A stretch of DNA of 43,543 nucleotides from Deltaproteobacteria bacterium (GCA_016218825.1 JACRCV010000045.1:1-43543); one strand, 5' to 3'. Positions 16,918 to 26,297 are shown, counted from the stretch's first letter. Notes: generated by a model not told the origin, from the letters alone. Translations and numbers: made by a program.

Positions 16918-17009
16918 TCGCGATCGACGGTGTGCCGCCGCGGCATGCGCAGCAGGCTCTTTGGATCCACCTCAGCGGCCGTCGCAGCGCGCTCGGTGCC
17001 GGTGCCGGG
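16914..17009 (-). pseudogene. Duplicated remnant of the 3' end of the FHA-sigma54 activator gene
   Basis: This 96-bp stretch aligns without gaps to 18145-18240, the last codons of the FHA/sigma54 activator gene, with 82 of 96 bases identical by hand. It translates to TERAATAAEVDPKSLLRM followed by PRRHTVDRD and stop, against [18 protein letters not shown] followed by LRRHAIDRD in the intact gene. Only the recognition part of the DNA-binding helix-turn-helix is kept. Immediately upstream on the minus strand the frame meets unrelated sequence, so it is a non-functional scrap. It lies at the other end of the gene at 17083-18108, meaning that gene is flanked by two direct copies of this tail. Confidence 0.85.
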
Positions 17010-17082
17010 AAGTGGGTGCCGGCGACTCCCCCCGAGGGAGCCGCCACACGCACCCCAGGTGGCCCCGACAACTCGAGGGCGC

Positions 17083-18108
17083 CTATTTCGCGTGCTTCTT
17101 GCCTGCCTTCTTCTTCGGCGGGGCGGCCGGCGTCTTGGTCTCGGGCGCGGCGACGGGCGGAGGCGGCGGCTCGAGGAGGGCGAGCTTGGCTTGGGCGTCG
17201 GCGAGATCGCGCTTGTACTTCTCGTTGCCGGTGTCGAGCTCGGCGGCGCGGGTGAAGGCCGCCACGATCTCTTTGAGGTTCGCGATCTTGGCCGGCTTCT
17301 CCTGGTCTTCGGCAGGGCCGGCGGGCGCGGTCGCGGCTGCGGGCGCGGCTGCGGGCCTGGGGGCCGGGCCGCGCAGGGACAGCAGGGTGCCGCGCTGGGC
17401 GTAGAGCGCCCCGGCGTCGGGGGTTTCGCTGATGGCGCGGTCCAACGACTCGAGGGCCTGGGCCCATCGCTTCTCTTGCGCGAGCTCGACCGCGCTCGCA
17501 ACGTGGGCGGCGGCGCGGTCCTCGGCCACGGCCGCGTCTTGGCGCACGACCTTGGCGCTTGCCACCAGGGTGAGCTTGATGCCGTCGTCGAAGAACTCGG
17601 GCCGGATCTCCTTGATCGTGAGGGTGCCGGTGAGCTTGCAGCCGGCCTCGGCGCAATCGGCGGCGAGCGGGGCGAGCACCGCCCGCACGGCGCGCGTCTG
17701 GGCGACGAGCATCGCCACGCCCGGATCTTCACGGCGCGCCTCGCCGCTCCCCATGGCAAACGTCATCGCCGCCATGGCGTCGGCCACCGCCTGCGACCGC
17801 GTGGCCACGGCCTTCGACGCCCAGCCGTTGGCGAGCGGGACGAACTCGGTGGACTCGAACTTGCCCGCCGCCGCAACGCTGGTCGTCTCCAGCGCGCTGT
17901 CCTGGCCGGCCACGCGATACGTGAAGCTGACCGCGTCCACCGCCATCATCCACTGGAGGCTCGCGATAGCGCGGTTCTGCGCCGCCGTCCTCGCGACCGA
18001 GTGGTTCTTGCCGCCGGCGAGACCGTACGCAATGACTTGGTTCTTCGGCACCGTAGGCGCGCAGGCGACGACAAAGCAAAGAGCGAAGGCGTAGTTCTTG
18101 GCGTTCAT
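17083..18108 (-). CDS. TPR-containing lipoprotein
   Basis: A 341-residue probable lipoprotein (signal peptide with VVAC, Cys16). The N-terminal part (AYGLAGGKNHSVARTAAQN...) resembles periplasmic proteins of the LPP20/LPP-like kind, but I do not recognise a definite family. Residues about 205-310 contain two TPR-like units (WAQALESLDRAISETPDAG; IVAAFTRAAELDTGNEKYK) split by an Ala/Pro linker. The C-terminus is Lys/Pro-rich (KKKAGKKHAK). It lies downstream of the FHA-sigma54 activator gene on the same strand with a 36-bp gap. Confidence 0.72.
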   Translation of the reverse strand: MNAKNYAFALCFVVACAPTVPKNQVIAYGLAGGKNHSVARTAAQNRAIASLQWMMAVDAVSFTYRVAGQDSALETTSVAAAGKFESTEFVPLANGWASKAVATRSQAVADAMAAMTFAMGSGEARREDPGVAMLVAQTRAVRAVLAPLAADCAEAGCKLTGTLTIKEIRPEFFDDGIKLTLVASAKVVRQDAAVAEDRAAAHVASAVELAQEKRWAQALESLDRAISETPDAGALYAQRGTLLSLRGPAPRPAAAPAAATAPAGPAEDQEKPAKIANLKEIVAAFTRAAELDTGNEKYKRDLADAQAKLALLEPPPPPVAAPETKTPAAPPKKKAGKKHAK

Positions 18109-18144
18109 TGAACGGTCCCCCCTGCGCCACCTTGAGTAGTCGAT

Positions 18145-19488
18145 CTAGTCGCGATCGATGGCGTGCCGCCGCAGCATCCGCAGCAGGCTCTTCGGGTGCA
18201 CCTCGGCGGCCTTCGAGGCGCGCTCGGTGTCGGTGCCGTGGCGCCGCACCAGGGCGCTCAAGTAGGCGCGCTCGAAGGCATCCTTGGCCTCGCGCAGCGG
18301 CATGGCGATGGCAGAGTTGGCGGCGTCATCGAGGGCGACGCCGCCCGAGCCCGCGGCCTGCGAGTCACCTTCGAGCCCCGCCTCGCCCAACACCGCCAGG
18401 CGCTCGACGGCGTTCTTCAGCTGGCGGACGTTCCCCGGCCAGGGGTGCCGTGTGAGCATCTCCACGGTCTCGTCGTCGGGGCGCTGCACCTGCCGCGCCG
18501 GGTCGCGGGCGCTGAGCTGATCGAGGAAATGCTCGACGAGCAGCGGGATGTCTTCCGGCCGGTCCCGAAGCGGCGGCAGCTCCAGGCGGCAGCCGGCCAG
18601 GCGATAGTAGAGGTCCTCGCGGAACGAGCCCTTGTTGACGAGCGCCCTGAGCGATCGGTGCGTCGCCGCGACCACGCGGATGTCGACCTTGATCACCTTG
18701 CCGTCGCCGACCCGGCGCACCTCGCGGTTCTCGAGCACCCGGAGCAGCTTCGGCTGCAGCTCGAGGTCGAGCTCGCCGATCTCGTCCAAGAACACCGTGC
18801 CGCCCTGGGCACGCTCGAAGATGCCGGCGCGGTCGCGATCGGCGCCGGTGAACGCCCCCTTCACGTGACCGAAGAGCTCGCTCTCGATCAGGTTCTCGGG
18901 GATGGCGCTGCAGTCGAGGACCTCGAAGGGCTTGGCGGCGCGACTCGAGAGGTCGTGGATCACCCGCGCCAACAGATCCTTGCCGGTGCCGGTCTCGCCC
19001 TCGACGATCACCGCCAGGTCCGACGCCGCGATCCGGGTCACCTGACCGTAGAGCTGCCGCATCCGCGGCGCCCCACCGATGAGCCCGCCGAGGTTGCTCT
19101 TCGCCGGCAGATCGACCATCGCCTGGTCGCCGAGCGGCCGGAAGCGCAGCTTGGTGGTGCCGAGCGTCAGGAGGACGTCGCCGTCGAGGTACGCCGAGCG
19201 GATCCGCACCCCGCCGATGCTGGTGCCGTTCGTCGAGCCGAGATCCTCGGCGGTGATGATGTCGCCGACGGTGTCGATCTTCAGATGAAAACGCGACACG
19301 GTGCGATCGGTCAGCACGAAGTCGTTGGCGCGCGCGGTGCCGACCTGGACCAGCTCCTGCCCGAAGGCCTTCTCGCGGCCGGCGTCCGGCCCCGCGGTCA
19401 CCGAGAGCTGGAAGCGGTTGAAGACGAGGCGCAGCCCGCCCTCGACGACGGTGATCAAGTGGGTCGCGGCGATGTTCTCGTCAGTCAT
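18145..19488 (-). CDS. FHA-domain sigma54-dependent transcriptional activator
   Basis: A 447-residue enhancer-binding protein. The N-terminal FHA phosphothreonine-binding domain (about 40-118) has SRFHLK and [13 protein letters not shown] central AAA+ domain (about 135-370) carries Walker A GETGTGKD (164-171), the sigma54 loop GAFTGA (211-216) and Walker [12 protein letters not shown] Fis-type helix-turn-helix lies at the C-terminus ([19 protein letters not shown]). FHA-EBPs are typically switched on by Ser/Thr phosphorylation, so a kinase such as the one at 13833 is a plausible but unproven partner. The gene is 48 bp downstream of the ceramidase-like gene. I could not find a -24/-12 promoter in the adjacent gaps. 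Confidence 0.94.
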   Translation of the reverse strand: MTDENIAATHLITVVEGGLRLVFNRFQLSVTAGPDAGREKAFGQELVQVGTARANDFVLTDRTVSRFHLKIDTVGDIITAEDLGSTNGTSIGGVRIRSAYLDGDVLLTLGTTKLRFRPLGDQAMVDLPAKSNLGGLIGGAPRMRQLYGQVTRIAASDLAVIVEGETGTGKDLLARVIHDLSSRAAKPFEVLDCSAIPENLIESELFGHVKGAFTGADRDRAGIFERAQGGTVFLDEIGELDLELQPKLLRVLENREVRRVGDGKVIKVDIRVVAATHRSLRALVNKGSFREDLYYRLAGCRLELPPLRDRPEDIPLLVEHFLDQLSARDPARQVQRPDDETVEMLTRHPWPGNVRQLKNAVERLAVLGEAGLEGDSQAAGSGGVALDDAANSAIAMPLREAKDAFERAYLSALVRRHGTDTERASKAAEVHPKSLLRMLRRHAIDRD

Positions 19489-19536
19489 GCCTTGCCCCTA
19501 TAGCGCAGGCCACGGGCACCGCCAAGGACCACGCGC

Positions 19537-21435
19537 TCAGCGCGGCAAGACCTCCAACAGCGCCGTCAGCCGCTTCACGACCTCCGGCCCGATCGCGACC
19601 CCGATGGAGTTGGTCTCCTCGTAGTGGTCGCCCTTCGCCTCCTCGACGTAGGGCTGCCGCAAATCGAGCTCGAAGTCGTAGGGCGGGATGATGTAGCCGA
19701 GCTCGTCCGGGGTGAGCCCCATCACCAGCTTGTAGGTGCCGCGCATCTGGTCCTTCAAGTACGGCGGCCCGGGCGCCCGGGTCAGATCCGGGGGGTTGTG
19801 CATGTCGCTGACGCAGACAAGGTCGTTGCAGACACAGTCGCTGGTGCCACAGCTGTAGCCGTCGAAGAGCGCCGCGCCGACGCAGTCGCCCTTGACGCTG
19901 CAGCTCGTCGCCGGGTCCGGCCGGCGGTTGTACCAGGCGTCGATCACTGCTTGTGCCGGCCCGGTGTGACTGCCGTCGTAGCCGCCCAGATACCACTCCG
20001 GCAACAGCTCGCCCGGCAAGGTGATCGCCTCCACCGGCCCGAGCCGCCACACGGTCTCCTCGGTCTCGAGCTTCGGCAGGTTGGACTCGGTGATCTGCTG
20101 CGACGGATCCCAGTCGTACATGTGGCGACCGTAGAACACGCCGGTCAGGAACATCGCGTGGTAGCCCCAGTTCTCGATCGGCAGCCGGAACCGCTTGCTC
20201 GCGAAAGCCAGGGAGGTGTCGGTGAGGAAGACGGCGTTGTCGGCGAGCAAGCGCAACGCGTCGAGCGCCGCCAGCTCCCCGAAGGCCCGCGGCCGGGCAA
20301 AGAACGGATCGTCGACGCTGGTCGTGTGACGACAGGTCTCGGCGATCACCGTGCCGTCGAGGTCGACGACGTGGATGCCACCCGGCGACTGCATGCCGCC
20401 GACCGCGCCGTTGACGTAGATCGCCATGCCGCCGGTGCCCGGCACGTCGACGCCGGCGCGATGCACGCCCGCCTCGACGCCCAACCGCAGGTAGTGCACG
20501 AAGTCGCTCGAGATGTAGGAGTTGCGGCTGCACAGCGACTCGGGGTGGTTCTGCCAGTTGACCAGGGTCGCGATCGGCGCGCCGTCCATGGCGACGAAGC
20601 TCAGCACCCGCATCTCGCTGTCGATCACCACCGGATCCCGACCGTCCATGATCAGGTTGTTGATCCCCTTCGCCGCGGTCACCTCCGGGTCGGGGTGCAC
20701 CCCCGCGGCGCCGCTGGCGACGAACGCCTTCGCCGGTCGCAGATTCGCCACCGCCTCGACCACCGCGTCCTTGATCTCGACCTGCAGCCGCGCCATGTGC
20801 GCCGGGTCGACGCCGCTCGTGCCCTCGTCGTAACCCCAGATCCCCACGGTGTCCGGCCCTTGATGCGTATGGGTGGACGACACCAGCAGCAGATCGATCC
20901 CGAGCGCCGGATCGAGGCTGGCGCGGATCGCCGCCACCTCGTCGAAGAAGTAGCCGATGGCGTCGAGCGCCACGAGGGCGATCGTGGTGTCGCCCTGGCG
21001 CAGCACCAGCGCCCGCGCCCAGACCGGATCGTGGACCCCCTGCGCCGGGCGATCGTTGCCGTAGCCCGCGATCCAGACCGCGTCGAAGAAGCCGTTGCCG
21101 CTCACGTCGTCGACCTTCTCCGGTCCGTCGACGATCGCCGGGTGGCCGTCGTAGTCCGCGTTGTCTTCGCCCGCGTCGGGCCCCGGGTAGTCGGCGTCCC
21201 CGGGACACAGCCCGTCGAAGCCGCAGTCGCGGAAGGTCTCGGTCACCGCCGGGGTCACGTCGCGCTTCGCGACGCCGACGAACAGCTGCCCCTGATTGCC
21301 GGCGCAAGCGCCGCCGGGCGCGGGACAGATGACGTCGTAGGGGAGCTCCGCCGCCGCCGGACCGCCGCTGTCGTCGTGACAGCCGGCACCGAGAACGACC
21401 GCGACCCACGCGAGCGCGAGGCGACAGGGGGGCAT
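19537..21435 (-). CDS. Neutral/alkaline ceramidase-like lipoprotein
   Basis: A 632-residue exported protein; signal peptide ends in LGAGC (Cys19), making it a probable lipoprotein. Residues about 50-400 match the non-lysosomal ceramidase catalytic-domain pattern: VGVAKRDVTP near the start, the zinc-binding SSTHTHQGPD, VNWQNHPE, and SSDFVHYL with a following INGAVGG-type Gly segment. Toward the C-terminus GLTPDELGYIIPPYDF and DHYEETNSIG also fit the family. These enzymes cleave the N-acyl bond of ceramides, and sphingolipids occur in some myxobacteria. It may instead act on another amide-linked lipid. It lies five bases after the preceding gene, in a lipoprotein operon from 23656. Confidence 0.8.
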   Translation of the reverse strand: MPPCRLALAWVAVVLGAGCHDDSGGPAAAELPYDVICPAPGGACAGNQGQLFVGVAKRDVTPAVTETFRDCGFDGLCPGDADYPGPDAGEDNADYDGHPAIVDGPEKVDDVSGNGFFDAVWIAGYGNDRPAQGVHDPVWARALVLRQGDTTIALVALDAIGYFFDEVAAIRASLDPALGIDLLLVSSTHTHQGPDTVGIWGYDEGTSGVDPAHMARLQVEIKDAVVEAVANLRPAKAFVASGAAGVHPDPEVTAAKGINNLIMDGRDPVVIDSEMRVLSFVAMDGAPIATLVNWQNHPESLCSRNSYISSDFVHYLRLGVEAGVHRAGVDVPGTGGMAIYVNGAVGGMQSPGGIHVVDLDGTVIAETCRHTTSVDDPFFARPRAFGELAALDALRLLADNAVFLTDTSLAFASKRFRLPIENWGYHAMFLTGVFYGRHMYDWDPSQQITESNLPKLETEETVWRLGPVEAITLPGELLPEWYLGGYDGSHTGPAQAVIDAWYNRRPDPATSCSVKGDCVGAALFDGYSCGTSDCVCNDLVCVSDMHNPPDLTRAPGPPYLKDQMRGTYKLVMGLTPDELGYIIPPYDFELDLRQPYVEEAKGDHYEETNSIGVAIGPEVVKRLTALLEVLPR

Positions 21436-21440
21436 CGGCG

Positions 21441-22406
21441 TCAGGGCTCGATCATCAGGTCACCGATCGCGATGGTATCGGCGAGCGCGGTGACGTGGCT
21501 GCGGCCGACGTTCATCGTGACCGGCTGGCCGTCGGCGCGGCGCGCCGAGCCGAACACCGTCACCGGCCCGGGCGGCACGTTGACGAAGGCCCACAGGCCG
21601 TCCTCGCTGGTCACCGACTGCTGCTTCTGCGGGAAGTTGTCGATGAAGTAGAACGTGCCGACGCCGTAGATCGGATCGTCGCCGCAGAAACACTCGTTCA
21701 CCGGCGCCGCGAGCGTCCCCTTGTCGACGTTGACGCCGACGTTCGACAGCGAGTGGTCGGCGCAGTCGCGCGCCTTGCCGGCGACGATGCCGAGCGCCGG
21801 ATCGGGCTGGAAGCCGACGATGCCGGGGATCAGCCCGTAGGTCGACACCGAGATCGTGAAGACCTCTTCGATCCCGGAGGTCGCGGTGACGATGCGGTTG
21901 AACTCGGCGGCGCGCTTGGTCACCGGGGTCACCGAGCTCTTCTTGTAGGTCCACACCGCGAAGCGGGCGTTGCACGGCATGCACGGGAAGGAGACCAGGC
22001 CCGAGGCGTCGGCGTCGGCCTCGAAGCAGGTCGGCAAGGTCGCGAGACAGGAGCCGGCGGCGCCGGCCGGGGCGCAGACGACGTTCAGGTCGTCGATCTG
22101 GTTGTTGAGGAACACCTTGACGGTGGTCCCTCCAAGCTGGGTCAGGAACGTGTCCTTCTCGAAGTCGATCACCTGCGCCTGGAAGTTGCAGGTCGTGCCG
22201 TCCGGCGTCGGATCCGCGACGCACGAGGTGAAATCGAGATCGCGCGACTCCCAGACCTCGTTCACCTCTTGATAGGCCGCCGGCGCCGCGGTGATCGCGT
22301 CGTCGAACGGATGCTGGGTGAAGCGCGGACCGCCGCCGTCGGCGTCGTGGGACGAGCCGCCACAGCCGGCCACTGCGAGAACGAGGAGGAGCGCGACATA
22401 CCGCAT
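21441..22406 (-). CDS. Cys-rich lipoprotein with C-terminal carboxypeptidase-regulatory-like segment
   Basis: A 321-residue lipoprotein (lipobox VAGC, Cys15). I do not recognise the main domain; it has many cysteines, probably disulfide-bonded. The C-terminal portion (TSEDGLWAFVNVPPGPVTVFG) looks like a carboxypeptidase-regulatory-like/transthyretin beta-sandwich. The ATG at 22406 has GGAGA upstream. It sits between the Ig-like lipoprotein and the ceramidase-like gene with gaps of 20 and 5 bp, so it is likely a co-expressed surface partner. Confidence 0.7.
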   Translation of the reverse strand: MRYVALLLVLAVAGCGGSSHDADGGGPRFTQHPFDDAITAAPAAYQEVNEVWESRDLDFTSCVADPTPDGTTCNFQAQVIDFEKDTFLTQLGGTTVKVFLNNQIDDLNVVCAPAGAAGSCLATLPTCFEADADASGLVSFPCMPCNARFAVWTYKKSSVTPVTKRAAEFNRIVTATSGIEEVFTISVSTYGLIPGIVGFQPDPALGIVAGKARDCADHSLSNVGVNVDKGTLAAPVNECFCGDDPIYGVGTFYFIDNFPQKQQSVTSEDGLWAFVNVPPGPVTVFGSARRADGQPVTMNVGRSHVTALADTIAIGDLMIEP

Positions 22407-22426
22407 GATGTGAGTCTCCGAGATGC

Positions 22427-23656
22427 TCAGGGTGTGGTAGAGAACTGCCACTCGACGACGTCGAGGGCGACGGCGAGCGCGGTGTAGGTCGTGTTGGGCG
22501 CCAGCGCCGCCTGCGGCTTCACCGTCGCCAGGAAGCCGTCGGGCGTCAGCACCGTTTCGGCGAGCGGCACCGCCGCGTGCCCGGGGCCGTAGAGCTCGAA
22601 CATCACCGCGCCGGCCTTGGTGGGGTTCACCGCGCGGCTGGGCGTCAACGACAGGGTCGTCGACGTGGCCACCGTCGACCCCGGCGCCGGCGTCACCTCG
22701 ATGGTCTGCCACAGCCGCAGATCGTTCGCCGCCGCCTCGAAGCTGCCGACGACGTTCAGGTTTCCTTCGCCGTCGCACATCAGGGACCGGTTCGAGCACA
22801 CCAGCTGCAGATCGGTGTCGGCGACCGCGCAGACCTCGTCACACGGGCTCGTGGCGCGGATGACCCCGGCGACGATCTCGGCGTAGGGCGAGGTCCCGGT
22901 GAACATCCCCGAGACCTCGAAGTGGTTCAGGGTCAGATACACCTTCACCCCGGCGTTCTCGTTGACCGGGATCGAGAGGCTGCCGACGTTCTGGAAATAG
23001 GGCCACTTGAAGGTGCCGATCATCGGGAAAAGAAAGGCGTTCTCGGCCACGACCCGCAGCGCCGGATCGGGCACCATCGGGTCGGACACCACCTTGCCCT
23101 CGGCGCCGAGCAAGCGCACGCTGTCGCTACCCACCGCCATCACCTTGAGCACCAGGTTGCCGTCGGTCAGGAAGTCGGCGAGCAAGGGTGCTATCGCCTG
23201 CGGCTCGGAGACCGCGATGTTGTTGATGCGGAACACGTCACCCTCGGCGATGGTGACGCCGCCCGCAGGTACGGCGCGGGTGGTGAAGGTCGCCCGCGCC
23301 GTCTGCGCGCAGGGGGTCTTGACCTCGGCCACGTAGGTCGCGCTGTAGTCGAACAGGCCGTCGGGGGTGAAGTCGATGCGCAACCCGTCGACGAAGTGGA
23401 CCCGCGCCCCCGCCACCTCGACGCCGTCCCGGGTCACCGTCAGGGTGGTGGTCGCCATGTCGAAGCGACAGGCGGCGCCGTTGTCGCGCGCGATCACCGC
23501 GCGCACCCGCTCGCCGACGCTGACGTCGGTCGCGCCGTCTTTGGGCTGCAGGGTCACGACGTCGGGAAGCGCCGCCGCTCCGGGCTCGTCTTTGCCGCAC
23601 GCCGCGGTAAGGACGCCGAGCAACAACACCACGACCTGGAGCTCGGATCTGCGCAT
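22427..23656 (-). CDS. Lipoprotein with Big_5-like Ig domains
   Basis: A 409-residue lipoprotein (lipobox LTAAC, Cys20). Residues about 32-110 have the SbsA/Big_5 Ig-like pattern (LQPKDGATDVSVGERVRAVI ... YVAEVKTP). A second similar segment lies near the C-terminus (TTLSLTPSRAVNP ... YTALAVALDVVEWQF). The middle region, with paired Cys motifs (CDEVC, CSNRSLMC), is unrecognised. GGAGG sits six bases before the ATG; the open frame upstream overlaps the divergent gene at 23771 and is not coding. It is first gene of the minus-strand lipoprotein/ceramidase operon. Confidence 0.72.
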   Translation of the reverse strand: MRRSELQVVVLLLGVLTAACGKDEPGAAALPDVVTLQPKDGATDVSVGERVRAVIARDNGAACRFDMATTTLTVTRDGVEVAGARVHFVDGLRIDFTPDGLFDYSATYVAEVKTPCAQTARATFTTRAVPAGGVTIAEGDVFRINNIAVSEPQAIAPLLADFLTDGNLVLKVMAVGSDSVRLLGAEGKVVSDPMVPDPALRVVAENAFLFPMIGTFKWPYFQNVGSLSIPVNENAGVKVYLTLNHFEVSGMFTGTSPYAEIVAGVIRATSPCDEVCAVADTDLQLVCSNRSLMCDGEGNLNVVGSFEAAANDLRLWQTIEVTPAPGSTVATSTTLSLTPSRAVNPTKAGAVMFELYGPGHAAVPLAETVLTPDGFLATVKPQAALAPNTTYTALAVALDVVEWQFSTTP

Positions 23657-23770
23657 CACAACCCTCCGGGGGAGCTCGGCCAAGCGCGTGCCAATACCAC
23701 CCGCGCACCGGATTGGCAACGCTCGGTGGTGATGACCGCCGCGCCCACCCTGGGGTAGTGTCGATCTCCG

Positions 23771-24271
23771 ATGAGCATCCGCATCGATCCGAAAGCCGCC
23801 CAAACCGAGGGCGTCGAGTCGCCCGCGCCCCGCGCCGAGGGAGCTGCGCCGGCCCACGCAAAGCCCGCGGCCAGTCTGCCGACGATGGACCGGCCGCCGG
23901 CGCTCCCGGAGCCGGACGCCGCCTTCAGCCACCCCGCCCGCCGCCACACCGCGCCCCATCCCCCGGCCCTCGCCGCGGAGGTCGAGCGGATGATCGCCGC
24001 GCTGCAACGCGGCACGCGCAAGAGTCGCCTGGAGGCCGCCCGCCGCGCCCTCGCCCTGGCCGCGAGCTATCCGCTGCGCCGCTCGCGGGGCGCCCGGGCG
24101 CTGGCGCTCGAGCTTTGCGACGCGGTCGCCGCCGTCGACGGCGAGCGCGAGGCGGCGGAGAAGCTCAAGCTGCTGCTCGAGGCCGAGGGCGAGCTCCACG
24201 ACACCGCCGCCGCCTCCACCCTCGCCGCCTGCCGCCACCTGATCCACTACCTGGAGCGCGAGCCCGCATGA
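23771..24271 (+). CDS. Hypothetical protein, Pro/Ala-rich N-terminus
   Basis: A 166-residue protein without signal peptide. The first 70 or so residues are Pro/Ala-rich and disordered; residues about 70-166 are helical (EVERMIAALQRGTRKSRLEAARRALALA...). Family unknown. It is divergent from the lipoprotein operon. Its stop overlaps the next start as ATGA, so it is translationally coupled to the TPR gene. Confidence 0.65.
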   Translation: MSIRIDPKAAQTEGVESPAPRAEGAAPAHAKPAASLPTMDRPPALPEPDAAFSHPARRHTAPHPPALAAEVERMIAALQRGTRKSRLEAARRALALAASYPLRRSRGARALALELCDAVAAVDGEREAAEKLKLLLEAEGELHDTAAASTLAACRHLIHYLEREPA

Positions 24272-24891
24272 GCCCGGAACAGCTCCACAGCTTCGCCGAG
24301 GCCACGCTCGCCCACGCCTTGATCCAGCTGGCGGTGCACTTCCCCGAAGAGCTCGGCGCGGTGCCGCTCACGGTCCCGGAGGCGCTGGAGCGGGCGCTCG
24401 GCCTCGCGGAGGCCGCGATCGCACGGTCACCGGAGCTCGCCGACGGCTACGTCGCGCTCGGCCGCCTGCTCCTGTGCCACGACGAAGACGACGCGCTCGC
24501 CGACGCGGTGGAGATCCTGGAGCACGCGGTGGCGCTCGACCCGGAGCACGACGGCGCCGAGCTCGCGCTCGCGACCGCGCTCCATGCCAGAGGACACGCG
24601 CAGGACGCGCTCGGTCGGGTGGAGCGGGTGCTCAAGCGTGGCAACGGCCAGGCCCAAGGCCTGGTGCTGCGCGCTTCGATCCTCGCCGATCTCGGCCGGC
24701 ACGAAGACGCCACCCGCGACATGGAGCGCGCGGTGCGCATCGCGCCCTACGCCGGGATGGTGCACCTCGACGCGGCGCGGATCTTCGCCGCCGCCGGCGA
24801 CGCCGAGGCGAGCGCGGTGTTCGCCGCCCAGGCACGGGCCCTGTTGGGGGCGGCCTACGCCGCGGTGGACAAGGCCCTGGCGCGGCCGTAG
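24268..24891 (+). CDS. Cytoplasmic TPR-repeat protein
   Basis: A 207-residue protein with about three TPR-like units: AIARSPELADGYVALGRLLL, then AVEILEHAVALDPEHDGAEL, then ATRDMERAVRIAPYAGMVHL. There is no signal peptide. The ATGA overlap with the preceding gene identifies the start and suggests the two products work together. Function beyond protein-protein scaffolding cannot be told. Confidence 0.75.
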   Translation: MSPEQLHSFAEATLAHALIQLAVHFPEELGAVPLTVPEALERALGLAEAAIARSPELADGYVALGRLLLCHDEDDALADAVEILEHAVALDPEHDGAELALATALHARGHAQDALGRVERVLKRGNGQAQGLVLRASILADLGRHEDATRDMERAVRIAPYAGMVHLDAARIFAAAGDAEASAVFAAQARALLGAAYAAVDKALARP

Positions 24892-24981
24892 CCTTGCGCC
24901 CGCTTTGCGCCTTGACTGCACGTCACCGACGGCGCGATGGTAGCGCCGAATTTACGCGGAGCTCTTGCCCGAGGAGTCGCG

Positions 24982-25353
24982 ATGACCATCACCCGAGCCC
25001 TCGCGGTCGCGCTGGCCGCGTTCTTGTCCCAAAGCGGGTGCGGCACCAAGCACAACCCGGTGCCCGTTCCCGGGGCGTGTGACGCCAGCCAGAACGTCTC
25101 GTACGACGGACAGATCCAACCGCTCTTCGACCGCTACTGCACCGGCTGCCACTCGACCGCCTCGGTGAGCCGCAACGGCGCGCCGGCAGGGGTCGACTTC
25201 GACACGTACACCGACGCGAGCCAGAGCGCCGCTGAGGCCAGCACCCGGGTCCAGGCCGACACGATGCCGCCACCGTCTTTCGGCGCCACGGTCGCCGACA
25301 GCGACAAGTGTCTGCTGCAAGCGTGGGTCGATCAGGGCGCGAGCCAGAACTGA
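24982..25353 (+). CDS. Single-haem cytochrome c-like lipoprotein
   Basis: A 123-residue exported protein with signal peptide and a lipobox-like LSQSGC. One haem c-binding motif CTGCHS follows IQPLFDRYC, as in the short planctomycete-type cytochrome c domains. ADTMPPPS supplies a possible Met axial ligand. The ATG at 24982 follows GAGGAG at 24971-24976; a farther in-frame ATG at 24937 lacks one. It opens the redox cluster continuing to 28624 and should carry electrons in the periplasm. Confidence 0.8.
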   Translation: MTITRALAVALAAFLSQSGCGTKHNPVPVPGACDASQNVSYDGQIQPLFDRYCTGCHSTASVSRNGAPAGVDFDTYTDASQSAAEASTRVQADTMPPPSFGATVADSDKCLLQAWVDQGASQN

Positions 25354-25363
25354 CGAGGGGACG

Positions 25364-26293
25364 ATGAGTTCGCCACTGAGCCTTGTTGTCGCGTTGACGC
25401 TCCTCACCCCGTCGTTGCCCGCCGCCGGCGAAGAGCCGGAGTCACCGGCCCCCGCCGACACCGCGCCGAGCGCCGCCGAGGCCGCCGCCGAGGGCACCGA
25501 GATCGTCGAGGAGATCGAGGAGGTGGCGGTGGCGCCGGCGGTCAAAGAGAGCTACGGCGACAACTACGCCCGGACCGATCGGATCTACGGCGTCATGCTG
25601 GCGCGCACCGCACGGCGCGGCTCGACCATCATCACCATCAACCACCGCGCCAACGAAGCGATCAGCAAGGACGCCTGGTTCGATTACGCCGGCCTGGACG
25701 GCGGCAGCCTGAAGATCGGCCTGGGCGCGCGCTACGGCGTCCTCGACGCTCTCGACGTCGGCGTGTTCCGGGTGAACGGCACCGTCGAGGTGTTCGACAC
25801 CTACGAATTCGACGCCCGCTACCAGGTGTTGTCGGCCGCGCAGATCGGGTTCGACCTCGCGGTGCGCGGCGGTTTGACCTGGTTCTCGCAGAAGCACGCC
25901 GAGGACGCCTCCGGCTACTTCGGCCAGCTCCTCGTCGACCGCGTGTTCGCCGACGAGGTCGTGGTTGGCGGCGGCCTGCTGTACCACTCGAGCTCCTCGA
26001 ACGACAAGAAGACCGACGCCGACCCGGCGCACTCGCTGGCGGCGGCGCTGTACACCGAGTACCGCTTCATCCCGGCGCTGGCGGTGGACGCCGAGGTCTG
26101 CGGCACGCTGTCCGGGTACCACTCCGAGTACCCGGCGTTCACCGCCGGCATCAAGGGCTACACCGACCGCCACACCTTCTCGCTCTTCGTCAGCAACACC
26201 CAGTACATGGGCGCCGACGGCATGGTCGCGGGCACCTGGCGCGGCAAGCCCGAGAGCTTCATCATCGGCTTCAACATCACCCGGGAGCTTTGA
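25364..26293 (+). CDS. DUF5777-like outer-membrane beta-barrel protein
   Basis: A 309-residue exported protein. After the signal peptide and an acidic Ala/Glu stretch (25-62), a barrel-like body shows RGSTIITINHRANEAI, LKIGLGARYGVLDALDVGV and a C-terminal FIIGFNITREL strand. This arrangement resembles the DUF5777 barrel family, often seen next to cytochromes in other phyla. GAGGGG precedes the ATG, ten bases after the cytochrome stop. It likely provides an OM component to the redox cluster. Confidence 0.7.
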   Translation: MSSPLSLVVALTLLTPSLPAAGEEPESPAPADTAPSAAEAAAEGTEIVEEIEEVAVAPAVKESYGDNYARTDRIYGVMLARTARRGSTIITINHRANEAISKDAWFDYAGLDGGSLKIGLGARYGVLDALDVGVFRVNGTVEVFDTYEFDARYQVLSAAQIGFDLAVRGGLTWFSQKHAEDASGYFGQLLVDRVFADEVVVGGGLLYHSSSSNDKKTDADPAHSLAAALYTEYRFIPALAVDAEVCGTLSGYHSEYPAFTAGIKGYTDRHTFSLFVSNTQYMGADGMVAGTWRGKPESFIIGFNITREL

Positions 26294-26297
26294 GCCC

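Noticed and set aside
19489-19536. Sigma54 (-24/-12) promoter before the FHA activator gene
   Set aside because: No GG-N10-GC pair with the proper context was found in the 48-bp gap.
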